DNA from: Streptomyces sp. NRRL B-1347
GTDB taxonomy: Bacteria > Actinomycetota > Actinomycetes > Streptomycetales > Streptomycetaceae
Length of the DNA stretch: 64,000 nucleotides
Direction: 5' to 3'
NCBI RefSeq assembly: GCF_000720325.1
Contig: NZ_JOJM01000020.1
Coordinates: 1 to 64,000, forward strand
Shown here: positions 37,960 through 46,551 of the stretch, in pieces
Layout of the letters: every line of letters begins with the position of its first letter
Numbering within the stretch: position 1 is the stretch's first letter
Position numbers and translations under genes: made by a program
Notes under the pieces: generated by a model
Told to the model about the DNA's origin: nothing
Seen by the model: the letters and a program-made list of their open reading frames with translations, nothing else
Databases searched by the model: none

Positions 37960-39252
37960 TCAGGCCTTGGGGGCCACCTTGCTCAGGCCGTTGATGATGC
38001 GGTCCATCGCGTCGCCGCCCGTCGGGTCCGTCAGGTTGGCGAGCATCTTCAGGGTGAACTTCATCAGCAGCGGGTGCGTGAGGCCGCGCTGGGCGGCGAT
38101 CTGCATCACCTTCGGGTTGCCGATGAGCTTCACGAAGGCGCGGCCGAGCGTGTAGTAGCCGCCGTAGGTGTCCTTGAGGACCTTCGGGTAGCGCTGGAGG
38201 GCCAGTTCGCGCTGGGCGGGCGTGGCGCGGGCGACGGCCTGCACGATGACGTCCGCGGCGATCTGCCCGGACTCCATGGCGTAGGCGATGCCCTCGCCGT
38301 TGAACGGGTTGACGAGGCCGCCCGCGTCGCCGACGAGCAGCAGGCCGCGGGTGTAGTGCGGCTGGCGGTTGAAGGCCATCGGCAGGGCGGCGCCGCGGAT
38401 CGGGCCCGTCATGTTCTCCGGGGTGTAGCCCCAGTCCTCGGGCATCGAGGCGCACCAGGCCTTGAGGATCTCGCGCCAGTCGAGCTCCTTGAAGGCGGCG
38501 GAGGTGTTCAGGACGCCGAGGCCGACGTTCGACGTGCCGTCGCCCATGCCGAAGATCCAGCCGTAGCCGGGCAGCAGGCGGTCCTGGGCGCCGCGGCGGT
38601 CCCACAGCTCCAGCCAGGACTCCAGGTAGTCGTCGTCGTGGCGCGGCGACGTGAAGTACGTGCGCACCGCGACGCCCATCGGGCGGTCCTCCCGGCGGTG
38701 CAGACCCATCGCGAGCGAGAGGCGCGTGGAGTTGCCGTCGGCGGCGACCACCAGCGGCGCGTGGAAGGTGACCGGCGTCTTGTCCTCGCCGAGCTTGGCC
38801 TCCACGCCGGTGATGCGGCCGGTGCGGTCGTCGACGATCGGGGCGCCCACGTTGCACCGCTCGTAGAGCCGCGCGCCCGCCTTCTGGGCCTGGCGGGCGA
38901 GCTGCTCGTCGAAGTCATCGCGCTTGCGGACGAGTCCGTAGTCGGGGAAAGAGGCGAGATCCGGCCAATCCAGCTGGAGCCGCACCCCGCCTCCAATGAT
39001 GCGGAGGCCCTTGTTCCGCAGCCAGCCGGCCTCTTCGGAGATGTCGATGCCCATGGACACCAACTGCTTCGTGGCACGCGGCGTCAGGCCGTCGCCGCAG
39101 ACCTTCTCCCGCGGAAACGCGGTCTTCTCCAGGAGGAGCACGTCGAGCCCGGCCTTCGCCAGGTAGTACGCGGTGGTCGAACCGGCGGGACCCGCGCCGA
39201 CGACGATGACGTCCGCGGAGTTGGCGGTGGTGTCGGAGAGCGGCTCGGTCAC
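37960..39252 (-). CDS. geranylgeranyl reductase family protein (MenJ-like)
   Basis: 430 aa FAD-dependent reductase of the GGR family. The N-terminal FAD motif is ADVIVVGAGPAGSTTAYYLAKAG, the family signature is FPREKVCGDGLTPRAT near residue 55, and RGLLLVGDAGGLVNPFNGEGIAYAMESG is the second FAD motif. In mycobacteria the homologous MenJ saturates one isoprene unit of menaquinone, and Streptomyces make partly hydrogenated menaquinones. Together with menG and mqnC nearby, menaquinone is the likely substrate; archaeal-lipid-type substrates are less likely. GTG start with ggagg-like sequence upstream. Predicted peripheral membrane. Confidence 0.85.
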   Translation of the reverse strand: MTEPLSDTTANSADVIVVGAGPAGSTTAYYLAKAGLDVLLLEKTAFPREKVCGDGLTPRATKQLVSMGIDISEEAGWLRNKGLRIIGGGVRLQLDWPDLASFPDYGLVRKRDDFDEQLARQAQKAGARLYERCNVGAPIVDDRTGRITGVEAKLGEDKTPVTFHAPLVVAADGNSTRLSLAMGLHRREDRPMGVAVRTYFTSPRHDDDYLESWLELWDRRGAQDRLLPGYGWIFGMGDGTSNVGLGVLNTSAAFKELDWREILKAWCASMPEDWGYTPENMTGPIRGAALPMAFNRQPHYTRGLLLVGDAGGLVNPFNGEGIAYAMESGQIAADVIVQAVARATPAQRELALQRYPKVLKDTYGGYYTLGRAFVKLIGNPKVMQIAAQRGLTHPLLMKFTLKMLANLTDPTGGDAMDRIINGLSKVAPKA

Positions 39253-39349
39253 GGAGGGTTCTCCCCAAGGCTCGAAATCGGTGTGCCGACCGGCACGGGA
39301 TGAGGGCAGTCTATGAGGCGGTACTGATCAATCACCCGAAGGGCCACTT

Positions 39350-39895
39350 GTGAGCGACGTGAGCGAGCTGAGCGACGCCCCCCGCCGGACCGGCACCGCC
39401 CCCTCCGTCGGCCTGCGCGTGCCGACCCACGAGGACGCCTTCGTCTGGCACCGGCTCTTCGACGACCCGGAGGTCATGGAGTACGTGGGCGCGGGCGTGC
39501 CCAACGAGCTCTCCGTGTACGAGGAGCTGACCGCGCGCCAGCGCCGCCACGACGCGGAACTGGGCTTCTGCCTGTGGACGTTGCTTGACCCGGCCGGCGA
39601 GCCCGTCGGCCTCGTCGGCGCCCAGCCGTGGCCGCGGGACTGGGGGCCCACGGGGGAGATCGAGATCGGCTGGCGGCTCGCGCGCCGGGCGTGGGGGCGC
39701 GGCTACGCGATGGCGGCGGGCCGCGCGACCCTGGACCGGCTGCGGGCGGCGGGCGTTCCGTCGGTGGTCGCCGTGATCGACGTGCGCAACGAACGGTCCA
39801 TGGCGGTGGCCGAGCGCCTCGGCATGGAGCGCGCGGAGACGTACTCCGTGCCCGGCACCGACCGGCGCTCGTCCTGCTACCGCGTGGGGTTGTAG
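39350..39895 (+). CDS. GNAT family N-acetyltransferase
   Basis: 181 aa. The acetyl-CoA site is RAWGRGYAMAAGRA (Q/RxxGxG/A type) near residue 120. GEIEIGWRL is strand 4 and DVRNERSMAVAERLGMERAETY strand 5/helix 4, all typical of the RimJ/RimL-like group. The substrate is unknown. GTG start with gaaggg 5 nt upstream. It lies head to head with the MenJ-like gene, about 100 nt apart. Confidence 0.88.
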   Translation: MSDVSELSDAPRRTGTAPSVGLRVPTHEDAFVWHRLFDDPEVMEYVGAGVPNELSVYEELTARQRRHDAELGFCLWTLLDPAGEPVGLVGAQPWPRDWGPTGEIEIGWRLARRAWGRGYAMAAGRATLDRLRAAGVPSVVAVIDVRNERSMAVAERLGMERAETYSVPGTDRRSSCYRVGL

Positions 39896-39921
39896 TCCGG
39901 CCCGGCCGGGCTACCCTTCCC

Positions 39922-39973
39922 CTACCGCCGGGGCCTCCCCTACCGCTGGGGGCTCGCGCCCCTGCCGCTGGGG
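39922..39973. repeat. three copies of ctaccgcyggggg-like repeat
   Basis: ctaccgccgggg (39922-39933), ctaccgctgggg (39940-39951) and ctgccgctgggg (39962-39973). The third supplies the gggg of the ribosome site of the downstream PASTA gene. Confidence 0.6.
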
Positions 39974-39983
39974 AGTGACGCCT

Positions 39984-40334
39984 GTGCCGAGGACGCCGGG
40001 GGACGCCGGTCCGCTGGAAGTGCGTGTGCCGCGCTTCGTGGGCCTGATGGGGATGGACGCGCGCGAGAAGGCCGTCAAGCACGGCGTGCGCCTGGTGGCG
40101 GGCGACCGCTCCGAACTCCACGACGTGATCCTGGAGTACGTCGTGCGCCAGTACCCGCTGCCGGAGGCCGAGGTGCCGCGCGGCGCCGTCGTGACCGTGT
40201 GGTTCGACCTCGGTCCCGACGAGGGCGAGGGCGGCGCGGGCGTGCGCGAGCCGCGTCTCCCCGGCCCTTCGGACGGCGGCCTCCAGCGGGAGCTGGCCGA
40301 GCCGGGGCAGCCGGAGGTCGGCGTCGGCGGCTGA
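39984..40334 (+). CDS. single-PASTA-domain protein
   Basis: 116 aa, no signal peptide or membrane helix. Residues 13-75 are a PASTA domain: VPRFVGLMGMDAREKAVKHGVRLV, then VVRQYPLPEAEVPRGAVVTVWFDLGP. PASTA domains normally sit outside the cell on PknB kinases and penicillin-binding proteins, so a lone cytoplasmic copy is odd. The C-terminal 35 residues are Gly/Pro/Glu-rich. The GTG at 39984 was preferred because ggggag lies 8 nt upstream; GTG 39975 is also in frame. The 3' end carries a tandem 13-bp duplication. Confidence 0.75.
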   Translation: MPRTPGDAGPLEVRVPRFVGLMGMDAREKAVKHGVRLVAGDRSELHDVILEYVVRQYPLPEAEVPRGAVVTVWFDLGPDEGEGGAGVREPRLPGPSDGGLQRELAEPGQPEVGVGG

Positions 40335-40353
40335 GGTCCGCGGCTGAGGTCCG
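40328..40353. repeat. 13-bp tandem duplication over the PASTA gene stop
   Basis: cggctgaggtccg at 40328-40340 and again at 40341-40353. The first copy contains the TGA stop of the PASTA gene. Confidence 0.8.
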
Positions 40354-40360
40354 CGGCCCC

Positions 40361-40405
40361 GGCCGACCGGCGGCCGGGGCGTGTCGCCCGCGCCGCCGGT
40401 CGGCC
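40361..40405. terminator. strong convergent terminator
   Basis: ggccgaccggcggc (40361-40374) pairs perfectly with gccgccggtcggcc (40392-40405), 14 bp, and the 17-nt loop has an inner cggggc/gcccg stem. It lies between the PASTA gene (ends 40334) and the zinc-ribbon membrane protein gene (ends 40411). Confidence 0.8.
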
Positions 40406-40410
40406 CGTGG

Positions 40411-42921
40411 TCAGCCCGTGGTCTGCCAGGTGTCGAGCGCCGTCCGGTGCGTCCGCGCGCCGTGCGCCGTTGACCACACCTTCGCGCGCCAGGAGAGCTG
40501 GATCGCGTACTCGGTGCCGTCGTCGGTGACGTAGCTCTGGTTGATCGCGTGGATCTTGCGGCCCGACTTGTCGGTGTACGTGTACTCCCACACCGCGCCC
40601 GCGCGGCCCTGGAAGGTGTTGTCCTCAAGGCGGATCCGCCGGTAGTCGGACTTGTCGGGGTCCTTCTCGGCGTGCTCCTCCATGTTCGTGAGGTTCTCGT
40701 ACGAGGTGTAGCCGGCGTCCGGGATCACGCCGACCTGGAAGTGCTCCGCCCCGTTCGCGCCCGCGTACGTGGACTGCGTGGGGTTGTCACCGGCGCGGCT
40801 GCCCCAGCCTTCGGGGGCCGCGAACGAGAACCCCTTGGAGTCGGTGACGCGCTCGGAGCCCGGCGGCACTGCGGCGTCCCCCGCGGTCTCGCCGCCGCCG
40901 CTCTCCTCTTCGGAGGGGCGCGCCGGGTCGGTCGGCCGGTCCTGGGTCGGCTCGCCGGTGTGGCTGACGGCCGGGCCGTTCTCGCCGTCGTCCTCGGAGC
41001 CGGTCGAACCGTCGTCCGCCGTGCCGGCGCTCTCGTTCTCGCCCGCCTTGTCCGACGTGCTCCGGTTGTCCTGCCAGACGACGATGCCCGCCGTCGTGCC
41101 GCCGCCGACGAGCAGGGCGACGGCCAGCGTGACCGCCCAGACCCCGGCGCGGCCGCCGCGCCGGCGCGCGGGGACGGGCGGCGCGGCCAGCACGCCCTGG
41201 GTGGGGGCCGCGCTGGGGTCGTACGGGCCGGGCACCGCGTACGCCGCGGGCGCGCCGCCGGGGCCCGCCGCGCCGGGCGGCACCGGCGGCGCCTGCCCTA
41301 CCGGCGGGCCCGGCGGAACCGGCGGCACCCCGCTCCCGCGCGCGGTGAACACCGCCACCACGAGCACCGCTCCGGCCACCCACAGCAGCCCGAACAGCAA
41401 CAGGTCCGGCATGCTCACGCCCGCGTCGAACGAGCCGCTCGACGTCTCCCCGCCGAGCCCGCGCCGCTCGGCGGACGTCTCGACGCCGAGGCCGCCGACG
41501 GCGGCGAGCAGCAGGATCAGACCGAACGAGAGCCCCGCGGCCAGGATCTGCTCGCCGCGCCGGGCGCAGCGGCGCGCGCCCACGAGCGCGATCACGAGGG
41601 CGCACACCAGGCCGAGCGCCAACGCGCCGACGACAGCGCCTGAGTTGACCAGGTCGCCGAGTTTCGACAGGCCGAACGACGCGCTCTCGTAGTCGTCGCC
41701 GTACCGCGAGCCCCGGCCCGCCTCGGATTCGAGCGGCGCGCCCCAGCCGAGGCCGAGGGCGTGCAGGCCGAGGTTCGGCAGGAGAAGCAGCGCGACGAGG
41801 TGGGGCGAGACGCGGTCGTCCGACACGTCCGAGCCGGGCACGTCGGAGTCGCCGCTGAAGGCGTCGATCTGGGTGACGCTGAGGTACGCGGTGACGGAGC
41901 TGAGGACGAGCACGACGGCGAGGGCGCGCAGGGATGCGCCCAGGGCGCGGGTGAAGACCTGTGCGCCGGGGCGGGCGGCCAGCCAGGGCGCCGCTCCGTC
42001 GCGGTGCAGTACGGCGCCGCAGACGCCGAGGCTGAGCGCGAGCGCGCCGAGCATCGCGAGGAGCGGCCCGGACGACACCTCTACGCGCTGGATCTCGGGC
42101 TGCCCGAAGAGGGCGAGCACCAGCACGCCGAGCGCGGTGAGCAGCCCGACGCGGACGGCCGCTTCGAGCCCCGCCGTGCCGCCCGGCAGGCTCTGCCCGC
42201 GCAGCCGGAGGCGGTTCCTGAGGATGCGCGCGCCGACGACGAGCGCCCCGATGAACAGCGCCGTGACCGTCAGCGGTACGAGGTGCACGGCGAAGGTGCC
42301 GTCGACCGCCGTCTCCGTCGACGAGCCGTCGAGGCTGCTGCTCTCCTCGCTGCCCGAGAACTCCAGGCTGCCGCCCACCGCCTGGAGGACGAAGCCGAGT
42401 GCGATCCGCAGCCGGTCGCCGAAGCCGACGAAGTCCTCGTCATCCTGGCCGTACTTCGGGACGGCGCAGGCGAGCGCGGAGAGCAGCAGCGCCGCGAGCG
42501 GCCACAGCGCGGCCTGCGCGGACCCGGCCCAGTCACCGCGCGCGGTCCGCCCGAGGAAGGCACCGACGGGCGAGGGAGCGGCGGGGACGGGGGCGTATGC
42601 CGGGGTGGGCGGGGTTGCCAGGGAGAGTGGTGACGGTGGGGCCAGCGGTGTCGGTGGGGCTGCTGGTGGCGGTGCGGCTACCGGTGGCGGTGCGGCCGTC
42701 GGGGTGGGGGGAACCACCAGGGTCTTGGGGTGACTTGGACCTTCGGGGGCGCCCTCGGGAGCGCCCGCGGGAGCGTCCTGGAGCGCTTCTTGTGGCGCGT
42801 CTTGAGGCGCGGCGTCCGAGGCCTCCCCCGTCGGCTCCGGAAGGCGTTCACGCCCGCACTTCATGCAGAAACGGGCCTCGTCCGGGGATGGCGCCCCGCA
42901 GTGCGGGCAATACGACGACAT
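40411..42921 (-). CDS. zinc-ribbon multi-spanning membrane protein
   Basis: 836 aa. Residues 4-23 are a zinc ribbon (CPHCGAPSPDEARFCMKCG). A Pro/Ala-rich linker with DAPQEALQDAP-like repeats runs to about residue 125. About nine hydrophobic helices follow (130-500), with acidic/Ser loops such as SGSEESSSLDGSS. A second Pro/Gly-rich linker precedes a final helix near 590 (AVTLAVALLVGGGTTAGIVVW). The last ~150 residues are an outside domain starting SKGFSFAAPEGW, resembling LpqN/PsbP-like lipoprotein folds. No function can be given. The plan (cytoplasmic zinc ribbon, membrane core, external domain) suggests a sensor or scaffold of the envelope. ATG start. Confidence 0.75.
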   Translation of the reverse strand: MSSYCPHCGAPSPDEARFCMKCGRERLPEPTGEASDAAPQDAPQEALQDAPAGAPEGAPEGPSHPKTLVVPPTPTAAPPPVAAPPPAAPPTPLAPPSPLSLATPPTPAYAPVPAAPSPVGAFLGRTARGDWAGSAQAALWPLAALLLSALACAVPKYGQDDEDFVGFGDRLRIALGFVLQAVGGSLEFSGSEESSSLDGSSTETAVDGTFAVHLVPLTVTALFIGALVVGARILRNRLRLRGQSLPGGTAGLEAAVRVGLLTALGVLVLALFGQPEIQRVEVSSGPLLAMLGALALSLGVCGAVLHRDGAAPWLAARPGAQVFTRALGASLRALAVVLVLSSVTAYLSVTQIDAFSGDSDVPGSDVSDDRVSPHLVALLLLPNLGLHALGLGWGAPLESEAGRGSRYGDDYESASFGLSKLGDLVNSGAVVGALALGLVCALVIALVGARRCARRGEQILAAGLSFGLILLLAAVGGLGVETSAERRGLGGETSSGSFDAGVSMPDLLLFGLLWVAGAVLVVAVFTARGSGVPPVPPGPPVGQAPPVPPGAAGPGGAPAAYAVPGPYDPSAAPTQGVLAAPPVPARRRGGRAGVWAVTLAVALLVGGGTTAGIVVWQDNRSTSDKAGENESAGTADDGSTGSEDDGENGPAVSHTGEPTQDRPTDPARPSEEESGGGETAGDAAVPPGSERVTDSKGFSFAAPEGWGSRAGDNPTQSTYAGANGAEHFQVGVIPDAGYTSYENLTNMEEHAEKDPDKSDYRRIRLEDNTFQGRAGAVWEYTYTDKSGRKIHAINQSYVTDDGTEYAIQLSWRAKVWSTAHGARTHRTALDTWQTTG

Positions 42922-42984
42922 CGGAACGCTCCGTCTTGAGGAGATCGTCAGGGGGACGGGTCGGTGAGCGCCGACCGTTATGCT

Positions 42985-43005
42985 CCGGCCACGCGGAGTG
43001 GCCGG
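42985..43005. terminator. inverted repeat between menG and the zinc-ribbon gene
   Basis: ccggccac-gcgga-gtggccgg, perfect 8-bp arms, 92 nt past menG on the minus strand and 64 nt before the zinc-ribbon gene. It may end the menG transcript or act as an operator. Confidence 0.4.
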
Positions 43006-43060
43006 TACATATCAACTGACACATCTTCCCCGGCGTGCGGTTCCCGTCAACCGCCGCGTC

Positions 43061-43098
43061 CGAAACGACCGTTCGACCTCTTGTCGAAACGACCGTTC
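43061..43098. repeat. 14-bp direct repeat at the menG 3' end
   Basis: cgaaacgaccgttc at 43061-43074 and 43085-43098, 24 bp apart. The second copy overlaps the first base pairs of the menG stop codon. Confidence 0.75.
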
Positions 43099-43792
43099 AG
43101 TCCTTCTTGAACCCCCGGTGGAGCGCCACCACGCCGCCCGTCAGGTTGCGGTACGCCACCTTGGACCAGCCCGCGTCGGACAGGCGCGCCGCCAGCTGCG
43201 GCTGGTTCGGCCAGGAGCGGATGGACTCGGCGAGGTAGACGTACGCGTCCGGGTTCGAGCACACCGTGCGGGCCACCGGCGGCAGCGCGCGCATCAGGTA
43301 CTCGATGTAGACCGTGCGGAACGGGCCCCACGTCGGCTCGGAGAACTCGCAGATCACCACGCGGCCGCCGGGGCGGGTCACGCGGAACAGCTCGCGCAGC
43401 GCGGCGTCGGTGTCCTGCACGTTGCGCAGGCCGAAGGAGATCGTGACGGCGTCGAAGGTGTCGTCCTTGAACGGCAGCTTCGTGGCGTCGCCCGCGGTGA
43501 ACGGCATCCACGGGTGGCGCTGCTTGCCGACCCGCAGCATGCCGAGCGAGAAGTCGCACGGCACCACGTAGGCGCCCGCCTGCGCGAAGGGCTGCGAGGA
43601 CGTGGCCGTCCCGGCAGCGAGGTCGAGGATCTTCTGCGCGGGCCGCGCGTCGACGGCCCTGGCGACCTCCTTGCGCCACAGCCGGGCCTGGCCGAGCGAG
43701 ATCACGTCGTTCGTGAGGTCGTACCGTTCCGCGACGTCGTCGAACATCGAGGCGACTTCGTGCGGCTGCTTGTCCAGGGATGCGCGGGTCAC
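43097..43792 (-). CDS. menG: demethylmenaquinone methyltransferase
   Basis: 231 aa, SAM-dependent C-methylation of demethylmenaquinone, the last step of menaquinone synthesis (MenG/UbiE family). Family signatures are [17 protein letters not shown] at the start, [14 protein letters not shown] (SAM motif I; usually GTGT), [19 protein letters not shown] and [10 protein letters not shown]. Length matches the family exactly. The GTG at 43792 ([14 protein letters not shown]) removes a 37-residue Arg/Ala-rich extension. No Shine-Dalgarno lies upstream; instead a 7-bp dyad abuts the start codon, so translation may be leaderless or controlled there. Confidence 0.95.
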   Translation of the reverse strand: MTRASLDKQPHEVASMFDDVAERYDLTNDVISLGQARLWRKEVARAVDARPAQKILDLAAGTATSSQPFAQAGAYVVPCDFSLGMLRVGKQRHPWMPFTAGDATKLPFKDDTFDAVTISFGLRNVQDTDAALRELFRVTRPGGRVVICEFSEPTWGPFRTVYIEYLMRALPPVARTVCSNPDAYVYLAESIRSWPNQPQLAARLSDAGWSKVAYRNLTGGVVALHRGFKKD

Positions 43793-43814
43793 CCGGCCTA
43801 TTGTGTCAGGCCGG
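43793..43814 (-). promoter_or_regulatory. dyad abutting the menG start codon
   Basis: ccggcct-attgtgtc-aggccgg on the plus strand: perfect 7-bp arms with the first base directly beside the GTG. As DNA it could be an operator over a -10 region (cacaat on the minus strand); as RNA it would place a hairpin on the start. Confidence 0.45.
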
Positions 43815-43904
43815 TCTTCTTCCTCGGCCGGGGCCTCTCGCCTGCGGCGGGCGGGCGCCCTCGCGTCTGCCCTCTTACCCTTTGCTGGCGAGTGCGGCGT
43901 CATC

Positions 43905-43944
43905 GTGGTTGCTCGCGCAGTTCCCCGCGCCCCTTTCGGGGCGC
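43905..43944 (-). terminator. hairpin inside a common Streptomyces intergenic repeat
   Basis: The stem gcgcccc-tttc-ggggcgc (43927-43944) lies 6 nt past the amidohydrolase-like gene on the minus strand and probably terminates it. The flanking words gtggttgctcgcgcagttcc (43905-43924) together with the stem are a sequence I recall as highly repeated between genes in Streptomyces; that recall needs a genome search. Confidence 0.55.
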
Positions 43945-43950
43945 CTCGCC

Positions 43951-44493
43951 TCAGCGGCGGCGGAAGAGGAGGCGGCCCTCGATGGCCGTGGCCAGGCAGG
44001 TCTCGTCGTCGGTGAAGATCGCGAAGTCCGCGGGTGACGACGGGGTCAGGGCGGTTCGGAGCGGAGCTTCGGTGACGACCCTGATGCCTGAACGGGTGAC
44101 GGCCGTGCGGACCGGAGGGTGGGTGAAGGGGCCCGTCAGGGTGGTGGTGCCGGTGGCCAGGAGTCGCTGGAGGCCGCGGCGGGCGCTGTGGCCCCAGCGG
44201 GTGTCCGTCATGCCGAGCCGGTCCAGGTCCGCGCCGGTCAGCGGGGCCGTGCCGAGCTCGTCGGCCTCGCGCGGGTCGGGCCAGTACGCGGACTCCAGGA
44301 GGGCCGCGGCGTCGGGCTCGTGGCGGCCGGGGGTCAGGACGCCGTCCCAGCGCCGGACCCGGGCGCGCTCGCCGTACGCCGCGAGCAGCTCCTCGTACGG
44401 GCCGACGGCCGCGATCCGGGCGCCGTCGACGACGACGGCGTCCGCCCCCGCGGGGGCGGGCCGGACCGCGCGTACGTGGTGCAGTGTCAGCAA
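43951..44493 (-). CDS. imidazolonepropionase/amidohydrolase-like protein, short
   Basis: 180 aa. The N-terminal [40 protein letters not shown] is the beta-sandwich start of amidohydrolases, and [14 protein letters not shown] holds a degenerate PG-x-x-H metal motif. The C-terminus [29 protein letters not shown] is the end of the same sandwich. Most of the catalytic barrel (HxH, Lys, His, Asp) between them is missing, since full enzymes have about 400 aa. It lies 17 nt after mqnC. It may be a shrunken relative of aminodeoxyfutalosine deaminase, or non-catalytic. The start is taken as TTG 44493, with gaggg upstream. Confidence 0.6.
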   Translation of the reverse strand: MLTLHHVRAVRPAPAGADAVVVDGARIAAVGPYEELLAAYGERARVRRWDGVLTPGRHEPDAAALLESAYWPDPREADELGTAPLTGADLDRLGMTDTRWGHSARRGLQRLLATGTTTLTGPFTHPPVRTAVTRSGIRVVTEAPLRTALTPSSPADFAIFTDDETCLATAIEGRLLFRRR

Positions 44494-44510
44494 CTGGCCC
44501 TCGCGCGGCC

Positions 44511-45725
44511 CTAGTTGGCGGTGAGGAGCTTCAGCTCCGGGTGGGCCGTGCCGCCCTCGATGGCGGTGGAGGAGATGTGCGAGGCGACGCGCTCGTCGAC
44601 CGGGTCGTTCGCCGGGTCGTCGTGCACGACCAGGTGCTCGTACGTCGTGGCGCGCTGGGCGGGGACGCGGTCGGCTGTGCGGATCATGTCGATCATCTCG
44701 CGCAGGTTGGAGCGGTGCTTGGCGCCCGCGGAGGAGACCACGTTCTCCTCCAGCATCACCGAGCCGAGGTCGTCCGCGCCGTAGTGCAGCGTCATCTGGC
44801 CCGCCTCCTTGCCGGTGGTCAGCCAGGAGCCCTGGATGTGCGCGACGTTGTCCAGGAAGATCCGCGCGATCGCGATCATCCGCAGGTACTCGAAGAGCGA
44901 GGCCTGCGTACGGCCCTTGAGGTGGTTGTTCTCCGGCTGGTACGTGTACGGGATGAAGGCCCGGAAGCCGCCCGTCCGGTCCTGTACGTCGCGGATCATG
45001 CGCAGGTGCTCGATGCGCTCGGCGTTCGTCTCGCCCGTGCCCATGAGCATCGTGGAGGTGGACTCCACGCCCAGGTTGTGCGCGGCCTCCATGATCTCCA
45101 GCCAGCGCTCGCCGGACTCCTTCAGCGGGGCGATGGCCTTGCGCGGCCGCGCCGGGAGCAGCTCGGCGCCCGCGCCCGCGAAGGAGTCGAGCCCGGCGGC
45201 GTTGATCCGCTGGATGGCCTCCTCGACGGACACCTTCGAGATCCGGGCCATGTGCTCGACCTCGCTCGCCCCCAGGCTGTGGATGACGAGCTGCGGGAAC
45301 TCCTTCTTGATGGCCGCGAAGTGCTTCTCGTAGTACTCCACGCCGAAGTCCGGGTGGTGGCCGCCCTGGAACATGATCTGCGTGCCGCCCAGCTCCACGG
45401 TCTCCGCGCAGCGGCGCAGGATGTCGTCGAGGTCCCGGGTCCAGCCCTTCTTGGTGTCCTTCGGGGCGGCGTAGAAGGCGCAGAACTTGCACGCCGTCAC
45501 GCAGACGTTCGTGTAGTTGATGTTCCGCTCGATGATGTACGTCGCGATGTGCTCGGTGCCCGCGTACCGGCGGCGGCGCACGGCGTCGGCCGCCGAGCCG
45601 AGCGCGTGCAGCGGGGCGTCCCGGTACAGGGCGAGCGCCTCTTCGGCGCTGATCCGTCCGCCCGCCGCGGCACGGTCGAGGACGGCTGTGACATCAGAGG
45701 ACGTGAGGTCGGCCTTCTCGGTCAC
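44511..45725 (-). CDS. mqnC: cyclic dehypoxanthinyl futalosine synthase
   Basis: 404 aa radical-SAM enzyme of the futalosine menaquinone pathway. It cyclises dehypoxanthinyl futalosine. The [4Fe-4S]/SAM motif CVTACKFC (C75, C79, C82) and the family-specific [26 protein letters not shown] and [16 protein letters not shown] are all present. Length is typical (about 380-400). GTG start. Its presence means the organism makes menaquinone through futalosine, not the classical MenFDHCEB route. It lies 94 nt downstream of the prepilin peptidase gene but probably has its own promoter. Confidence 0.97.
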   Translation of the reverse strand: MTEKADLTSSDVTAVLDRAAAGGRISAEEALALYRDAPLHALGSAADAVRRRRYAGTEHIATYIIERNINYTNVCVTACKFCAFYAAPKDTKKGWTRDLDDILRRCAETVELGGTQIMFQGGHHPDFGVEYYEKHFAAIKKEFPQLVIHSLGASEVEHMARISKVSVEEAIQRINAAGLDSFAGAGAELLPARPRKAIAPLKESGERWLEIMEAAHNLGVESTSTMLMGTGETNAERIEHLRMIRDVQDRTGGFRAFIPYTYQPENNHLKGRTQASLFEYLRMIAIARIFLDNVAHIQGSWLTTGKEAGQMTLHYGADDLGSVMLEENVVSSAGAKHRSNLREMIDMIRTADRVPAQRATTYEHLVVHDDPANDPVDERVASHISSTAIEGGTAHPELKLLTAN

Positions 45726-45819
45726 CGGGGCGTCCCTTCCGTAAGGGGGTTGGACAGATCGCTCTTCAGCGTACGCCAGCGCTCCGGGGCCCCCGCGTCC
45801 GGTGGTCGGCGCCCCGGCG

Positions 45820-46551
45820 TCAGGCCGCGTACGCGCCGAGCAGGACGCCCGTGAGCCCGCCCGCCAGCAGGAACGGGCCGAAGGCTATGGCCGTCCTGCG
45901 GCCCGCCCCGCGCACCACGACGAGCCAGCCGCCGTACAGCGCGGCGCACACGAACCCGGCGAACGTGCCGAGCAGCAGCATGCCCCAGCCGTACCAGCCA
46001 AGGACCGCGCCCAGCGCGAGCGCGAGCTTGACGTCGCCGAACGCCATCCCGTTCGGATTGATCAGGAACAGCACGAAGTAGCCGCCGCTGAGCACGAGCG
46101 CGCCGAGGGCCGCCTTCGCCCAGTCGCCGCCGTGCTCGGGCAGCGCGGCCGCCACCCCGAGGAGCGCGAGCGCCGCCCCCGCGAGCGGCAGGGTCAGCAC
46201 GTCCGGCAGCCGCATCACGGCGCGGTCGACCCAGGCCAGGACGAGGGCGGGCGGCACGCACAGCAGCCACACCACGAGCTCCGGGCGCGGGCCCGTCGCC
46301 AGGCCGAGCAGCGCGCAGACCGCCGCCGCGACGAGCGCGAGGACGGGGCCCCGGGGGCCGTACCGCTCCCCGTCCGGGCAGCGGCCCGGGCCCAGCCAGC
46401 CCCGCACCTCGTGCGCGCCGCTCGGGCAGCGGTCGCGCCAGGGCTCGCCCGCCGGGGCCGAGAAGCGGTACACGGCGCGCGGCAGCGCGAGTCCGGCCAG
46501 GGCGCCCCACAGCGCGCCGCCGAGCACGAGCGGCAGTTCCACCACGGTCAC
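45820..46551 (-). CDS. A24 prepilin peptidase
   Basis: 243 aa membrane aspartic protease that trims Flp and TadE/G prepilins. The two catalytic aspartates are in AWVDRAVMRLPDVLT (about residue 107) and GMAFGDVKLALALG (about 175), the second being the FGDVK-type GxGD motif. About seven helices. The N-terminal methylase part of PilD is replaced by a loop with RCPSG and GRCPDG, two Cys rather than the usual four, so N-methylation is doubtful. GTG start (VTVVELPLVLG) overlapping the stop of the LysM-BTAD gene (GTGA). It is the last gene of the Tad run. Confidence 0.9.
   Translation of the reverse strand: MTVVELPLVLGGALWGALAGLALPRAVYRFSAPAGEPWRDRCPSGAHEVRGWLGPGRCPDGERYGPRGPVLALVAAAVCALLGLATGPRPELVVWLLCVPPALVLAWVDRAVMRLPDVLTLPLAGAALALLGVAAALPEHGGDWAKAALGALVLSGGYFVLFLINPNGMAFGDVKLALALGAVLGWYGWGMLLLGTFAGFVCAALYGGWLVVVRGAGRRTAIAFGPFLLAGGLTGVLLGAYAA

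Noticed and set aside
43793-43903. N-terminal extension of menG up to 43903.
   Set aside because: It is Arg/Ala-rich, crosses the dyad, and family members start at the position equivalent to 43792.
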